Positions 12,471 through 24,589 of a DNA stretch of 64,000 nucleotides are shown one piece after another. Within the stretch, counting starts at the first letter, position 1. Each line of letters starts with the position of its first letter. The stretch spans positions 5,034,921-5,098,920 of the forward strand of contig NC_054885.1 in the NCBI RefSeq assembly GCF_018320785.1, read 5' to 3'. Source of the stretch: Cheilinus undulatus (taxonomy: Eukaryota > Chordata > Actinopteri > Labriformes > Labridae). A model generated the notes under the pieces. That model worked only from the letters and a program-made list of their open reading frames with translations. It searched no databases and was not told the DNA's origin. Position numbers and translations under genes: made by a program.

Positions 12471-12842
12471 AAAAAAAAAAAATTATATCGGAGAAAAAAA
12501 ATCCAGCCATACTTATCTCACATTTGACTACAAACACCCTGATTATCACCGAGACTTCTGGGAAAATAATTTCTGGACAGATAATGCAAAAGTTAATCTT
12601 TTTGGAAATGTGCATGTCTCGTTTCATCTAGCATAAATTTAATTCAGTTTTTAATTCAGGTTAAAAAAGTTTGTATGGTTCCTCGAGCACTGTAAGAGGC
12701 TCATTTGTCCACATAGTTGTCAGTAATGGAGTTATAATCTCTTTTTCAAATGCATTTAATAAATAACTCTAACAACTATTGACAGAAACTTCATTCGAGA
12801 AACTTTTTTGATATGTATTTTGATGTTATATTGTAACCAATG

Positions 12843-12970
12843 CCCCATCTGTTAACATGGAGGAGGCGGAGCTTATGACCTATACTGCAGTGAGTCAGCA
12901 GGGGGAGCTCCACGAGTTTTGGCTTCACTTTTGGGGATGTCGTCCGTCTCTTTAGACAGTTCTTTTTTGT
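12843..12970. repeat. Dispersed fish repeat fragment
   Basis: Reads TTAACATGGAGGAGGCGGAG, then GAGTTTTGGCTTCACTTTTG. Related to the fragments at 9.86 kb and 2.5 kb. Confidence 0.5.
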
Positions 12971-14250
12971 TCAAGTTGTAAAACACTGAAGAATCTGATC
13001 ACATGTAAATTCCAACATGGCTGCTGATTGATTCTGCATCCTTTAACCTCACTATCAGCCTCTTTCTCCTCCAGTAAACAGAAGCCTTAAACTAACCTGT
13101 CTAAACTGTCTCTTATTTTCTTTGTGTTTCCTCAGGAGTCCTGTAAACGAGCACTCTGCTCGTGTTTTCTCTTGGAGCTGAGAGATGAGCTGGAGATCAT
13201 AAAGAGAAGCTCAGAGGGCACTCAGAGGTCCTGGACTCAGTAAAAAGACTCTGAGTGGAGCTCTGGTGGTGCGAGAGGAATATAGTTATCCACAAACACA
13301 CGTGCTACACCTTGGGAGGACTTGATCCTGCTGGGCCTGGGGAGGACACGCTCTGTAAATTTCCCCCCCTGTGTGCTGTGTTCTCAGTAACAGCCGCTCA
13401 GGCTTGTAAAAATAAAAAATAAAATCCAAACAGTTGACAGGTGCCAAGGTCAGGAATGTAAGATGGAGTCAGTGATGAGTTACTGTTACTTCTCGAACTT
13501 TTCAGGGTTTTTATGGGAGAAAACGTGTCAGCGTGTTTGACACTTCTCTGTGGAGTTAAGGAAATATTCAGATCCTTTAAACAAAATCAACAGTGGTGAT
13601 TCAACAGATACTGATTTGAAAATATAGTATTATCTTTAACTTCTAATGAATTTGGATTCCAGTAAATCAATTTCACTTGAATTCAGTTGTATCCTGGGTA
13701 AAGTCGGCCATGGAGGGAAGAGAAAGAAAGCCTGTGAATGATGTGAAATCTTCTCACCACTGTGTGGCGCCACTGAGTTACATTACAGGAGCTGGAGCAA
13801 CACTGAACAGAAACACTGAGTTTTAAAATTAAAATAGGACCGTAAGGAGCAGTGGTGGATTTATTTTACATCACTGTGGCTGCAGGAAGCGTGGCGTGGA
13901 TTAACCAAAGTGTGCTGAAAGGGACAATAAAGCATGACATTTGATGTTAAAAATCATGCATTAGTTTTGGACCCTAATTGGCTGTTTGCAATCATTGGAC
14001 CTGATGTTTATTGGTGGACAGCCATTAGAAATGGTAAACAAAGGAAAGTTAGAACTTTACAGGTCTGAATGGACCTCTACGCTGCAGTTCTACACACATA
14101 GAGTACCATTCCTACACTTTACAAAAAATAGATTTTTAGTACAGTTTAACAGATTTACCTGGGGTGGAGACGATCAATATCACCTAATAGTGTCTAGCAT
14201 CATTTAGCCAGGTGAAGGGAGGCTAGTGGAGTCTAGTTTGAGAACCTTAG
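12971..14250. other. No gene seen
   Basis: Single-copy-looking sequence. Short open frames only, without splice or family support. Confidence 0.5.
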
Positions 14251-14815
14251 GCCTGGAGGGAGGGGTCAGATGACTTGCTGGTGTCCGCTGCTGTTGGTAC
14301 GACATCCAGGAACAAGTCTGTAAACGCTTACTGTTTTGTCTCCATGTGGACAGCCAACAGCAGCTTTCTTTAAATGATTACGTCACACATAGTGTAGTCC
14401 TCTTACCCCGCATTGTTGTTTTGGTATCCAACCAAAACAACAATGGCGGTTTACGGGGGTGTGTTCGTGCTGCAGAAGCTACTGAGCTTGTTATGGCTTT
14501 TACAGCAAAATCTGATGCTCCTTTACCACCACCGAGAACAGCATATACCAGATGTTCTTAAATCCAACGCAGAGAACAACCAGAAGGCCAACTAGAAAGT
14601 TTGTGTCAGTTTTCTGTGATCTTCTCTCTTTCGGTGCATTCCCGTGGCAGCGTTACAGCGCCATGTACAGGCTTGGCATACGCACCACAGCGATTTCAGT
14701 CGTTTTCAGTGGTTACGTGCTTATGTGGACAGAAAAAAATCCTGTGTTTACAGAAAACTTTTTCAGAATAAAATAGAAACATATCGTTTTCGTCTCCGTG
14801 TGGACAAGGCCTGAA
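14250..14815. mobile_element. DNA-transposon relic with GGCCTTGTCCACACGGAGAC-type end
   Basis: The right end reads GTCTCCGTGTGGACAAGGCC (to 14812). A related word, GTCTCCATGTGGACAGCC, lies at about 14338-14355 on the left. The interior has a short plus-strand open frame with LLWLLQQNLMLLYHHREQH, perhaps a transposase remnant. Class uncertain. Confidence 0.5.
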
Positions 14816-15190
14816 TTCCAAACATATTCCAGGAAGGCTCCCAAATTTCCCATATGCTCCAGGGTAAATTCACAAAAATTTTCATTTAAACCTTCTGGAA
14901 AATACTGCTGTGAAAATAATTACTGCTGAAAATTCCAAAAAGGTCGTAATTGTTTATGAAATGTCTTTAGATTTGCAGGAAAATTCCCAGAGAGTATTAC
15001 CTAAGTATCTGGTAAAATCCCACAGAAAATTCCTAAAATAGAGGGAAAGATCTAAACCTAAGTGGGGAATTTACTCCAAGTCTTCCGAGAAAGTTTCGGG
15101 GGAAATTTCTTGAAGATTTCTGATAAAACGTGGAGAAAATTCCCAATTAAGTCAGAAAAATCTGTCAAGCATTGTTGGCGTCCTTTCTGC
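14815..15190. repeat. Degenerate GGAAAATTCC-type array
   Basis: Many words such as GGAAAATTCCCA and GAAAATTCCTAAAAT, similar in flavour to 39.4-40.4 kb. A hAT-like right end (CAGTTGAGAACCGCTG) lies just beyond, at about 15,310-15,325. Confidence 0.5.
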
Positions 15191-15329
15191 TGTCCAAGAA
15201 AACATAAAAATAAAAGCAGTTCCTAGATGTTTTAACTTTATTTTTCCTGCACACATTCGTGACCCACTGGGAACAGCTCTGCAACCCAATTTTGGGTCCT
15301 GACCCAGCAGTTGAGAACCGCTGTTCTAA

Positions 15330-16700
15330 ATAACACTCAATGAAGCAAAATATAAACTACAGTACTGTCACCTTAAAAAAATGAGCAAGCAAAACCAAGA
15401 ATTAGGTACATGATTTGGGTCTTTATGCTTTTATACTCCAATGAACCAAATCCGCACGAAACTGTCACCTAAAAACCGAGGTACGAACTGAACTGTGACA
15501 TCTTTGGACTGGTACACCCCTAATGAAAGTTGAATGCAGTTTGTTCAGTCTTTTGCAGCACATTTCTTTAATTTGCAGCTCGTTTCAGTTGTTGCATTTG
15601 TTTTGGACTTTTGTATTTGCATGTTTGTGAGTTTGCAGCATGTTTTAGCACAGATGTTGTCCTCGCCAGCTGCTGAATTTCACATCTGTAAAATCCAATG
15701 ATTGAATTTTCTTAAATAAGTAGAAATCCTGATAATAAACCCCTGAATGTGTGTCAGTGTCGAACATGGCTGTGCTCTGAGGAGAGTTACATTCCTCCGC
15801 TGCATGCACGTGTGTGTCTCTGTGTGTGTTTTTACTGCTGATGGCACAGTGGAGGATTTATTTGAACAGATGTGAACTCTCAGTCCCGCCGTGACCTCAG
15901 GTCCGACTCCGCTACACTGCGGCCGAATCTCTCCGCCCTGGAAAAATAACACTCACTTTAACAGACTGACCTGTGGAAGCTAAAGCTCGCAAACGCACCG
16001 TGTAATAAGTCCGGGAATAAAGCTACATTTCCTCTACGAAGTCTGGCTGAAACCTTATCAGAGCTCGCCGTACGGTGGTATGGAGCCCATGTGTCAGGTT
16101 ATGTCCTCGTCTCTGAAGTTACAGTAAGTAGACTGTACAGTAAAACCAGAACTATGATATGTGGACTGGATTTATATTCTCATTGACTGAAATGGAGGGT
16201 TGGATTCCAAAGCCACTGCACTTTAACAGCAGCGAGCATGAGTTAGAGGAGAGCAGAGGTTGTCGACAGAGCCATAAAGGAGGAGGATTTATGTGGCGGA
16301 GCGATGCAGGCGGGAGGTCAGAGGAGGAGTGGAGTGTGGAGGGTCGACAGGGATGAAGAGACAGCGATGTTTGGAGAGAGGACAGGAGAGAGTGATGCTA
16401 ATTTATACCAGGCTAATTGGAAACAGCAGAGGCCTGCACCTGAACCGCATTCTTGTTCCCCGTGGCCAGAGAAGAGCCGGGTCGACGTGGGAGGGTGATG
16501 GAGGTTAGGGTCAGTGTCAATGGCGGCATTGTTGTTTCTGTCCCTGCAGACGGGACGGAGGAGGGCTGAGGAGAAACCACGACTTTTAGTTTCAACATGA
16601 CAAGAAGAACAAAATCAGTGCTTGTCTGAATATCACAGTAACAAAAAGAAGTTCTACACACCAAATATGGTGTTTCTTGTTTTTAGTACCACAACATTGC
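15330..16700. other. No gene seen
   Basis: Single-copy-looking sequence with a purine-rich portion (16,240-16,420). Overlapping plus-strand frames there reflect the GGAGG bias. Confidence 0.5.
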
Positions 16701-16715
16701 CACCATATTTGTACA

Positions 16716-17245
16716 GTTAACACAGTAGAACTTAAACAACAAATCAGATGTTAAACTGAGACATTTTATCATTTTATTAAAAATATTAGCTCATTTTAAA
16801 TTTGATGGCAGCAACACATCTCAGAAAAGTAGGGACTGTGCAACAAAGGTTGTAAAAGTAAGTGGTACTAATGGAAAACAGCTGGAGGAGCACTTTGCAA
16901 CTAATAAGGTTAATTGGCAATAGGTCAGTAACATGACTGGGTATAAAAGGAGCATTTTAGAGTGGCAGAGCCCTTTAGAAGCAAAGATGGGCAGAGGTTA
17001 AACTGCATCTAAAAATTGTGGAACAATTTCAGAAAATTTTTCCTTCAAAGATGTTGAATATCCCACCGTCTACAGTCTTTATATCATCAAAAGATTCAGA
17101 GAGTCTGGAGAAAATCTGATGTTGTTTATGTTCCACTGTAAGATGTGGGTTTATGAGATTTACAATCATTGACTTGTGTTTTATCAGCATTTTACACAGT
17201 GCCCCAACTTTTTTGGAATTTTCAAATCATTGCATACAGTTTTTG
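16716..17245. mobile_element. Internally deleted non-autonomous copy of Tc1-type family X
   Basis: Carries the family X subterminal blocks (ACACATCTCAGAAAAGTAGG and CTGGAGGAGCACTTTGCAAC) and ends in CCCCAACTTTTTTGGAATT. No transposase sequence lies between them. It is therefore a MITE-like deletion derivative. Confidence 0.7.
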
Positions 17246-17279
17246 TTTACATTTCAGTGCTATCCACTCTGCTTATTAT

Positions 17280-19190
17280 CATGGCTCTATGAGGGTTTAA
17301 AGATTGAATAAACTTCTTCATGTTTCATGGCGAACAAACACATTGCCATGACAATGTTTTTGTTATTTCAAGTTACTGTAAAACAGTAAAGCTGGCGGAG
17401 TTAACACTGTTTCTTTACCTTATCTAAAAATTTCTCAAAGCATTGTATTGATGCATTTTTCCGCTAAGATTCATGGCTTTACCAGTGTTTTAAGACTACT
17501 TCCTGTTTCATAGCGAAACCAAAAAAAGTTAACTACATACTTTCAGCTGACTTGAACCCCCTCTCAGTTGTAAAAAGCTGCAACCAGTAATGACCAAAAT
17601 TATTTAGTTTGCATGTTCTTAATGCATTTGTGGGGCATTATTGCAAATGTTGAAAAATTCTGCAAAATCCAAGAGGTTCTTCTTGACCTAAGCCCTCAGA
17701 GGGTGTTCATCTGATCTAAATATAAGTCATTTTACAGATCACATAGAGCTGACAAAAGCAGCTATTTTTGTACAAGAACCCAACTCACAGGACAAGGCTG
17801 TGCTGACTTGTCAAAGTTAAGTTTCTCTCCAGATTAAGAAAGCTACTGTGTCTTAAACATACAGGATACAAGCTTCCTGAGACTAGAAACATTTAAGAGT
17901 GGACAGGGATTCTAGGTTATTGGAAATTGCTTCGATTCATGGCTCTACCTGTGTTTTAAGACTACTTCCTGTTTCATGGCGAACCAAAAAAAAAATTGCC
18001 ATGACAACATTTTTTGATTTGACTTGAGCTTAAGTTGAAATTTCCTCAAAGTACTGTTTTCACACATTTCATCCATTCTGCTAAAGTTCATGGCTTTACT
18101 GGTGTTTCGAGACTACTTCCTGTTTCATGGCAAACCAAAAAGAAAAATTACCATGACATTTTTTGATGTGACTTAAGCTTAAGTTGACTTGAACCCACTG
18201 GCAGTTTTAAAAATCCTACAACCAATAATGACCACAAATAGTTAGTTTACATGTTCTTAATACATTTGTGGGAAATTAGTGCAGATTTTGAAAATTCTGC
18301 AAAATCCAAGAGGTTCTTCTTGAACTAAACCCTCAGAGGGGGTTTGTCATTTAACAGATAAAAGAGACCTGACAAAAGCAGCTGTTTTGCACGTAAACAC
18401 TAGTCACAAGACAAGGCTGTGTCCGCTTTTTAAAGTTTAGTTTCTCTCTTTGTTATAGCAAATTACTGTATCTTAAAAGTACAGGGTACACACTTCCTGA
18501 GATGAAAAACATTTTTGAGGGGGCAGGAATGTTAAGTTAGTGTATGACCGTAAAACTTACTGGGTGGACAATGTTTCTGTTTTGACACAGTCCATCCACT
18601 CTGATAAGATTCGTGGCTCTACCAGTGTTTTAAGACTACTTCCTGTTCTATGGCGAACCAAAAAATTTCCATGACTATGTTTTTTGATTTGGCTTGAGCT
18701 TAAGTTGAAATTTCCTCAAAGCACTGTTTGAACCATTTTAATCCACTCTACTAAGATTCATGGCTCTACTAGTGTTTCAAGACTACTTCCTGTTCTATGG
18801 TGAACCAAAAAATTGCCATTACTACATTTTTTGATCTGGCTTGAGCTTAAGTTGAAATTTCCTCAAAGCACTGTTTGAACCATTTTAATCCACTCTTCTA
18901 AGATTCATGGCTCTACCAATGTTTAAGACTACTTCCTGTTCTATGGTGAACCGAAAAATTTCCATGACTATGTTTTTTGATTTGGCTTAAGCTTAAGTTG
19001 AAATTTCCTCAAAGCACTGTTTTGACAAATTTAATCCATTCTGTGAAGATTCATTGCTTTACCAGTGTTTTAAGACTACTTCCTGTTTCATGGTGAACCG
19101 AAGGATTGCCTTGACTACATATTTTTATGTGATTTTAGCTTAAGCTGACTTGAACCCACTGGCAGTTGTTCAAAAGCAAACAATGAATGC
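17280..19190. repeat. Complex satellite with a ~150-bp unit and a ~520-bp higher-order unit
   Basis: The core GACTACTTCCTGTTTCATGG recurs at about 17,494, 17,960, 18,111, 18,634, 18,781, 18,928 and 19,074. Spacing is about 150, or 470-520 where an extra block is present (AAATCCAAGAGGTTCTTCTT at 17.67 and 18.30 kb). Units differ by 5-20 percent by eye. No coding potential. Confidence 0.8.
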
Positions 19191-19379
19191 ATTCAGTTTA
19201 CATGTTCCTATTTTTTATTTATTTATTTATTGTAGGAAATTATTGCAATTTTTAAAAGTTAGAGATTTTTACCTTCCTACAAAAGAAATAAATCCCATCA
19301 AATGTTATAACATTTGTGGGAAATCTGTTATCGCATTGGGGAAATGTATGACATTTGTATGATTATTACTCCCCTTTTT

Positions 19380-20340
19380 TAATTGTCTTGGCCATAGATT
19401 TTGGTTGGAAATGTGACTTAATTGCTGAGGTTTCATTTTTTAAGGTTTGGCACTTTTCGATCCAGTCACTCATGAACACACGTGGTCTAGAAAAGTTCTG
19501 AAAGTATTGAACATTTTGACCACCTCAGAGCTCAGTGTGTTTAAGTGTGAGTTCTGTGGTCTGCCCATGCGTGTCTGAGTGGAGTTTTAGAGTCCATGTC
19601 AGAGATTTTCTGGGGGTCATGTTGTTGTGACAGTCTCTCTCACACACAGAGGGCCGGAGCCAAAATCAGGACCACCCTGCCTCAACAGAGAGCTGTAGCC
19701 GAGGAAGAGGGGGGGGGTCTGCTTAATGTGGCATGGTTTCAATCTGACACGATCTAACACAGGACACGGCCTGACTTCAGCCGTCTTAGCTTCCTACTTA
19801 AATAAATATGACAGCCTGCTCTGATAATTACCGCTCTGCGACCACGTTGAGTCATAGCATCCGTTAATTATTAGCCGGGTCGTGTGAACGTGTGGATCCA
19901 TTTTTCTGATCCCTGCTGCTCGTCTGTAATATTTCACTGACTGACGCTGCGTTCAGATGTCGGCTGTGACGGCGGCCTGGCGTCGAGCGTTAAAATGAAG
20001 TCATCTTAGAAACAACAGTAACGTTTGTTGATGATGTCTAATATCGCCGGGGTCTGCTCGCCAAAGTCAAAGCATCGTCTCATCTGGAGAAACGACTAAT
20101 CACATTTATCAAATTAAATATAGCTGTTAGTCGACTGAACCAGAACGTACATGATGTAACTCTGACTAAATGACTGGAGAGAAAGCTGTTCAAACAGCTT
20201 AGATTGACATGAAATAATTCAAGCTAACAAGATTTTTCTGATTGATAAAGGAAGAATGGGTGTTATTTAGGGGAAATTACTGGAAAAGTGGGATAAAACA
20301 TTCATAAATATAATTTTATAGGTGTTTAAAATTAACTTTT
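19380..20340. other. No gene seen
   Basis: Single-copy-looking. The part at about 19,780-20,060 has more CpG than its surroundings and could hold conserved non-coding DNA. Confidence 0.45.
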
Positions 20341-20344
20341 TTAT

Positions 20345-20640
20345 ACCTTGAGTTTTATCTTTGATAATGCGCTGAGCCAGACACTGTTCTGGGTTCTTTT
20401 GGGACCTCCTGGATGAGTCGTCCATGCGCTCCTGGAGTCATTTTGCTCGGCCAGCCACTCTTGGGAAGGTTCACCACTGTTCCGAGTTTTCCTCGTTTGT
20501 GGGTAATGGCCCTCACAGTGGTTGGCTGGAGTCCCAAAGCCTCTCCAGACTGATAGATGTCAGTAACTGTTTCTTTCTTGAATTTCCTTAAATGGCGCCA
20601 TGATGTGTTGGAGATCTTTTAGCCTCCTTTACTTTGTCAG
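20345..20640 (-). pseudogene. Tc1 transposase N-terminal fragment
   Basis: The minus strand reads GLQPTTVRAITHKRGKLGTV and LPKSGWPSKMTPGAHGRLIQ, preceded by a broken MAPFKEIQERNSY-like start. This is the DNA-binding region of a Tc1 transposase. The catalytic part is missing. Confidence 0.75.
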
Positions 20641-20999
20641 AGAGGTTCTGCTTTGTTGAGATATTGTTTCCCAAGAATCAGACGTACAGACAGACGTATG
20701 GACGGACAATAATAACTGCAGGCATGGAGGCATAAATACGTGCAATATTACAGAATTCTTCCTCACCACCCTACTCACTATTTAAGGTTTGACACATGTT
20801 TTTATTATCACTAGATGTAGTTGTGTGTTGTTCTCTTGAATATAAGATTTAATTATCATAATAAGCTCTGTGGCTGAGTTCTTTGAGCTGACTCATAAAT
20901 GGAAAACTTGGTTTGGCATCACCTTCCTGTTATGAATCAGAAGGTTGCTGACAGATATGTCTGAGGACATTTGGTGTCGAGTTTGAAATCTTGATGGCC

Positions 21000-23170
21000 A
21001 AATGCAAAAAACAATTTCCTAACGGCAAAAAAAACCTCCTGAATCAGAAACATTCAAGCATTCAATGAAACGCAATATTTTGTACTGTTTGTTTGCTCCA
21101 TGATATATTTTGGTTTCACAAGTTGTTTGTTTTAGATTTCATTTAATGTTTGCCTTTTTTCAAATGCCAGGACTGTTTCTTTTATTTGTTTTACTTCCAA
21201 TATATCTCTGTATTGTACGGTGACCTAGTGGGAAAAATGCAGTTCTAAAAAAATATGTATCATTACATGCAGATGTATTCATAATCGCTATAAATAAACA
21301 TAAATTCAAACATTAATGAAACAACAGCATTTCATGACTTTTCCTTTTTAATTTTTTTTCTTTTTTCCTTTAAACCTTGGCTGTTTTTACTGTTTTATGC
21401 TAGGACCTCTTTTTTTTTTTTTGTTCTTAAATCCAAGCTCATTATTGTGGTGCATGGTAGCCCCAGAGGTCAACTGCAAAAACATTTCACTAAATGCAAT
21501 AGAAAAAATGTCACTTAAATAAATGCAAAATTTTTCACCGGAGAAAAGAGTCAACAACACTCAAAAACAATTAAAAACACAAAAACTAGCACTAAAACAT
21601 TAAAAAAACAACATTTGTATTCCAAGATATTTTTTGTTTTTCACAAACTTTTATTGCATTTTACTTCTTCTCTTGTTTCATTTAAGATTTGTTTTAAATA
21701 CGTGGAATATTTCATTTTTTCATTTTTCCCATCCTATTACATTTCTATGTTTTACAGAGGCCCTGAAGTACAAATGCAAATGCATTTTTATAATGCTAAA
21801 TTTTTCACCAAACACAAAAACATTCAACAAAATCTGAAAAAATCAACGAACACAAAAGCAGTTAAATGAAACCAAAAAATAATGAAATAAAAGAAAAACG
21901 TTGGGAGATGAAAACCCTTAATGAAACTTTTACCCAGCTGTATTTTTGAATCAAAGTTATATGTAAATTAGATTGCAAGTCACTTTTTTTTATTTTGATT
22001 TTTCACAAAAATGTTTTTGCAATTCAGATATTTTACCGTTTTATTTAATGTATGAGTTGCAAACATTTTTTTGCTTTTGCAGCTCATGAAATATTTCATT
22101 TAATTAAAATGTGTTGTGATTCATTTAATAGAAGTTTGGATTGCCTGAAGTCATTTTGCATTATTTGAAATGTTTCTACCTTTCATGCTTTGTTTGTATC
22201 TCATATGATTGTGATGTTAAATGTTTTTGCATTTCACTATTTTTTCCATTTTCTTTTATTTTTTAGGTTACAAATATTTCTGCCTTTGATTTCATGCTTT
22301 CACATCACATAAGATTTTTTTTTTGTTCAAATCATTTTTTGTGTGTGATTAAATATATTTGCATTGAATGAAGTCGTTTTTGCATTGGTCAAGTTTTTAC
22401 CTTTCATGTTTTGATTTGCATCTTTGTAAGCTTTTTTGTTGAATTCAATTTTTGTTCCTTTATGTTTTTTTAATCAGGTGTTTTATCATTTCAGGAAATG
22501 GTATTGCATTACACTAATGTTTGTTTCAAATTCCAGGAGTGCCTCTTCTTCTTTTTTTCTGATTCCAGTGTAGTACTATGTTTTACAGAGGTCCTTAGGT
22601 GCAAAAACAAAAGCATTTCAGTGATGCAAACATTTCCCTTAAAACAGAAATGTTCACCTTTCATAAGTTCTGTTTGTTTTAACTTATTGTTGTAATCTGA
22701 AATGTATTATTTATTATGACGTGTGCTGCTGACCTCTTGGACAGGTCGCCCTTGTAAGAGAGATCTTGATCTCAGTGGGTTTTATCTGGTTAAGTAAAAG
22801 TTAAATAAATAACTAAAATGTCAAACTCTTCTCCAAATACAATGTTACAAAATACAATGAAAATGTTCAATAGAGATAAAAATGTATATATGACTAACAA
22901 AAACACACTGTCAAATTTAAAAAAACATGTTTGGAAACATAAACACTTAATGAAAAATGAAAACCTCTCATAAGCAGCATTTTTTAAATAAAATAATCAG
23001 TGAAATATTTTAGGCATGCAGGGCCTGATGTGTAAACACCAAGGTCAAGCTCAACAGCATCTCTTTAGTCCAGGCCTTTCCATCACTGGTAATACACCCT
23101 GAGACTATCTGTGGTTTTCGGGCCCTTGGGACATCTAGGGGGCTTGTGGCAGCCCTATTACCCAGCAGGA
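21000..23170. repeat. AT-rich low-complexity array with TTTTTGCATTTCA-type words
   Basis: Irregular repetition of AAATGTTTTTGCATTTC and its complement. The same texture resumes at 24,590-24,900 after the hAT element. No gene. Confidence 0.6.
22715..22815 (+). mobile_element. 3' tail of a LINE (5' truncated)
   Basis: Contains GCTGACCTCTTGGACAGG and GAGATCTTGATCTCAGTGGG, then ends GGTTAAGTAAAAGTTAAATA. This is the well-known 3' end of a fish non-LTR element with an A-rich tail. No reverse transcriptase remains. Confidence 0.65.
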
Positions 23171-23295
23171 TGATACTCTAGATCAGGGGTCATCAAGTAC
23201 ATCTACACAAGGGCCAGATTTATTCCTGACAGAGACTCTGGGGGCCAGACTTTCAAATACACAAAAATTAAATAAATATTTTGGTCTGATTTAAA

Positions 23296-23300
23296 TATTA

Positions 23301-23346
<46 letters not shown>

Positions 23347-23370
23347 TGTTTGTTTGTTTGTTTGTTTTTC
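23296..23370. repeat. (TTA)n followed by (TTTG)n microsatellite
   Basis: About 16 uninterrupted ATT/TTA triplets, then six TTTG units, inside the hAT element. Confidence 0.95.
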
Positions 23371-23419
23371 AAAACGCAGGGCATTTTGAGTCATTACGAG
23401 TGAGATCTATCCTTATCTA

Positions 23420-24170
23420 TCCCCCATTTTTGAAACTTTTAACCCCTTTTTGATACTTTTTCCCCATTTTTTCCTCTTTCACCAATTTTTCAAGATTTTA
23501 ACCCCTCTTAAACCAGTTTTCCTGCATGTTTTACCCACTCTTTTATCCATTTTTGCCACTTTTTAACCCCTTTTCATTCCATTTTTTTCAACAATTATTG
23601 CAACTTTTAAATCAATGTTTGCCACCTTTCACCCATTTTGCCACTTTTTTAACCCCTTTTTGCAATGTTGCCAGGCTATTTCTGCTGTTTTTGCCACTTT
23701 TAACCCATTTTGATACTTTTTGCCTCTTAAACTCTTTTTTTTTTTCAATTCTTTAGCCCATTTTAAACCACTTTTCCTGCATGTTTTTTCTTCTTTGTGC
23801 CTCTCTTTTATCCATTTTTGCCACTTTTCTTCTAGTTTACACTTTTTAACCCCTTGCCATGAATTATTTGAATTATTTTTGCCACTTTTTTCTTCTTTCA
23901 CCAATTTCTGCAAAATTTTAATCCCTCTTAAACCAGTTTTCCTACATGTTTTACCCACTCTTTTATCCATTTTTGCCACTTTTTATCTCTTTTCATTACA
24001 TTGTTGCACTATTTTTTGACTCTTTTAACCCATTTTGGTTAGTTTTTCCACCTTTTTTATCACTTTTTCTCCCATTTTTTGTCACTTTGTGCCACTCTAC
24101 AACCGATTTTAACGTTTATCACCCGTTATTTTTGTCACACTTTTTCCAACCTTACCCTTTTTTAAAAATA
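23420..24170. repeat. Minisatellite of TTTTTGCCACTTTTAACCC-like units (inside hAT)
   Basis: Units read TTTTTGCCACTTTTTAACCC with many variants. They are the reverse complement of the GGCAAAAAGTGG-type units at 0.2-0.86, 27.06-28.19 and 46.96-47.70 kb. The long hydrophobic open frames in it (phenylalanine/leucine-rich) are artefacts of the repeat. Confidence 0.75.
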
Positions 24171-24589
24171 TATTATAGGTATCACTGAAAAGTACATTTC
24201 AGTTAAAACAGATCAAATTTTAAGTCATTCTAAAACTGTTTCAATATTGATTGTTTGTGGGATGGATTTAAAAGTTGCAAACAATAATTCTTTCAGGGAC
24301 CGGACAGGAAGCTTTGGGGGCCTTGATATGGCCCCCAGGCCACCAGTTGATGATCACTGCTCTAGATCATGCTTACTCTCCCCATCGGCTCCTTACGCTG
24401 CCCTAAAGATGTGGACTTTGGTATTTTTTCAACTGATTATTTTCCCATGCCTCTGGTAATATGCAAGGACATCCAGAGTACTAGCAGGGTTGTGTCAATC
24501 CTCTTCCCAACTCAGTGCTGCCCTCTTGTGGGCTCACTCGGCACATCTACGCCTCCCTTAGCCTCAATTTTTTACCCAGACACGCCTTA

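Larger units (their letters stand above)
23184..24359. mobile_element. hAT-type non-autonomous element, 1176 bp, intact 8-bp TSD
   Basis: Starts CAGGGGTCATCAA and ends TTGATGATCACTG (inverted, 11 of 13 matching). The perfect duplication CTCTAGAT lies at 23176-23183 and 24360-24367. The interior holds a (TTA)n/(TTTG)n microsatellite and a degenerate minisatellite. No transposase. Confidence 0.88.

Noticed and set aside
17280-19190. CRISPR-like regular repeats
   Set aside because: Units of 150 bases with no unique spacers, in a vertebrate genome; this is a satellite.
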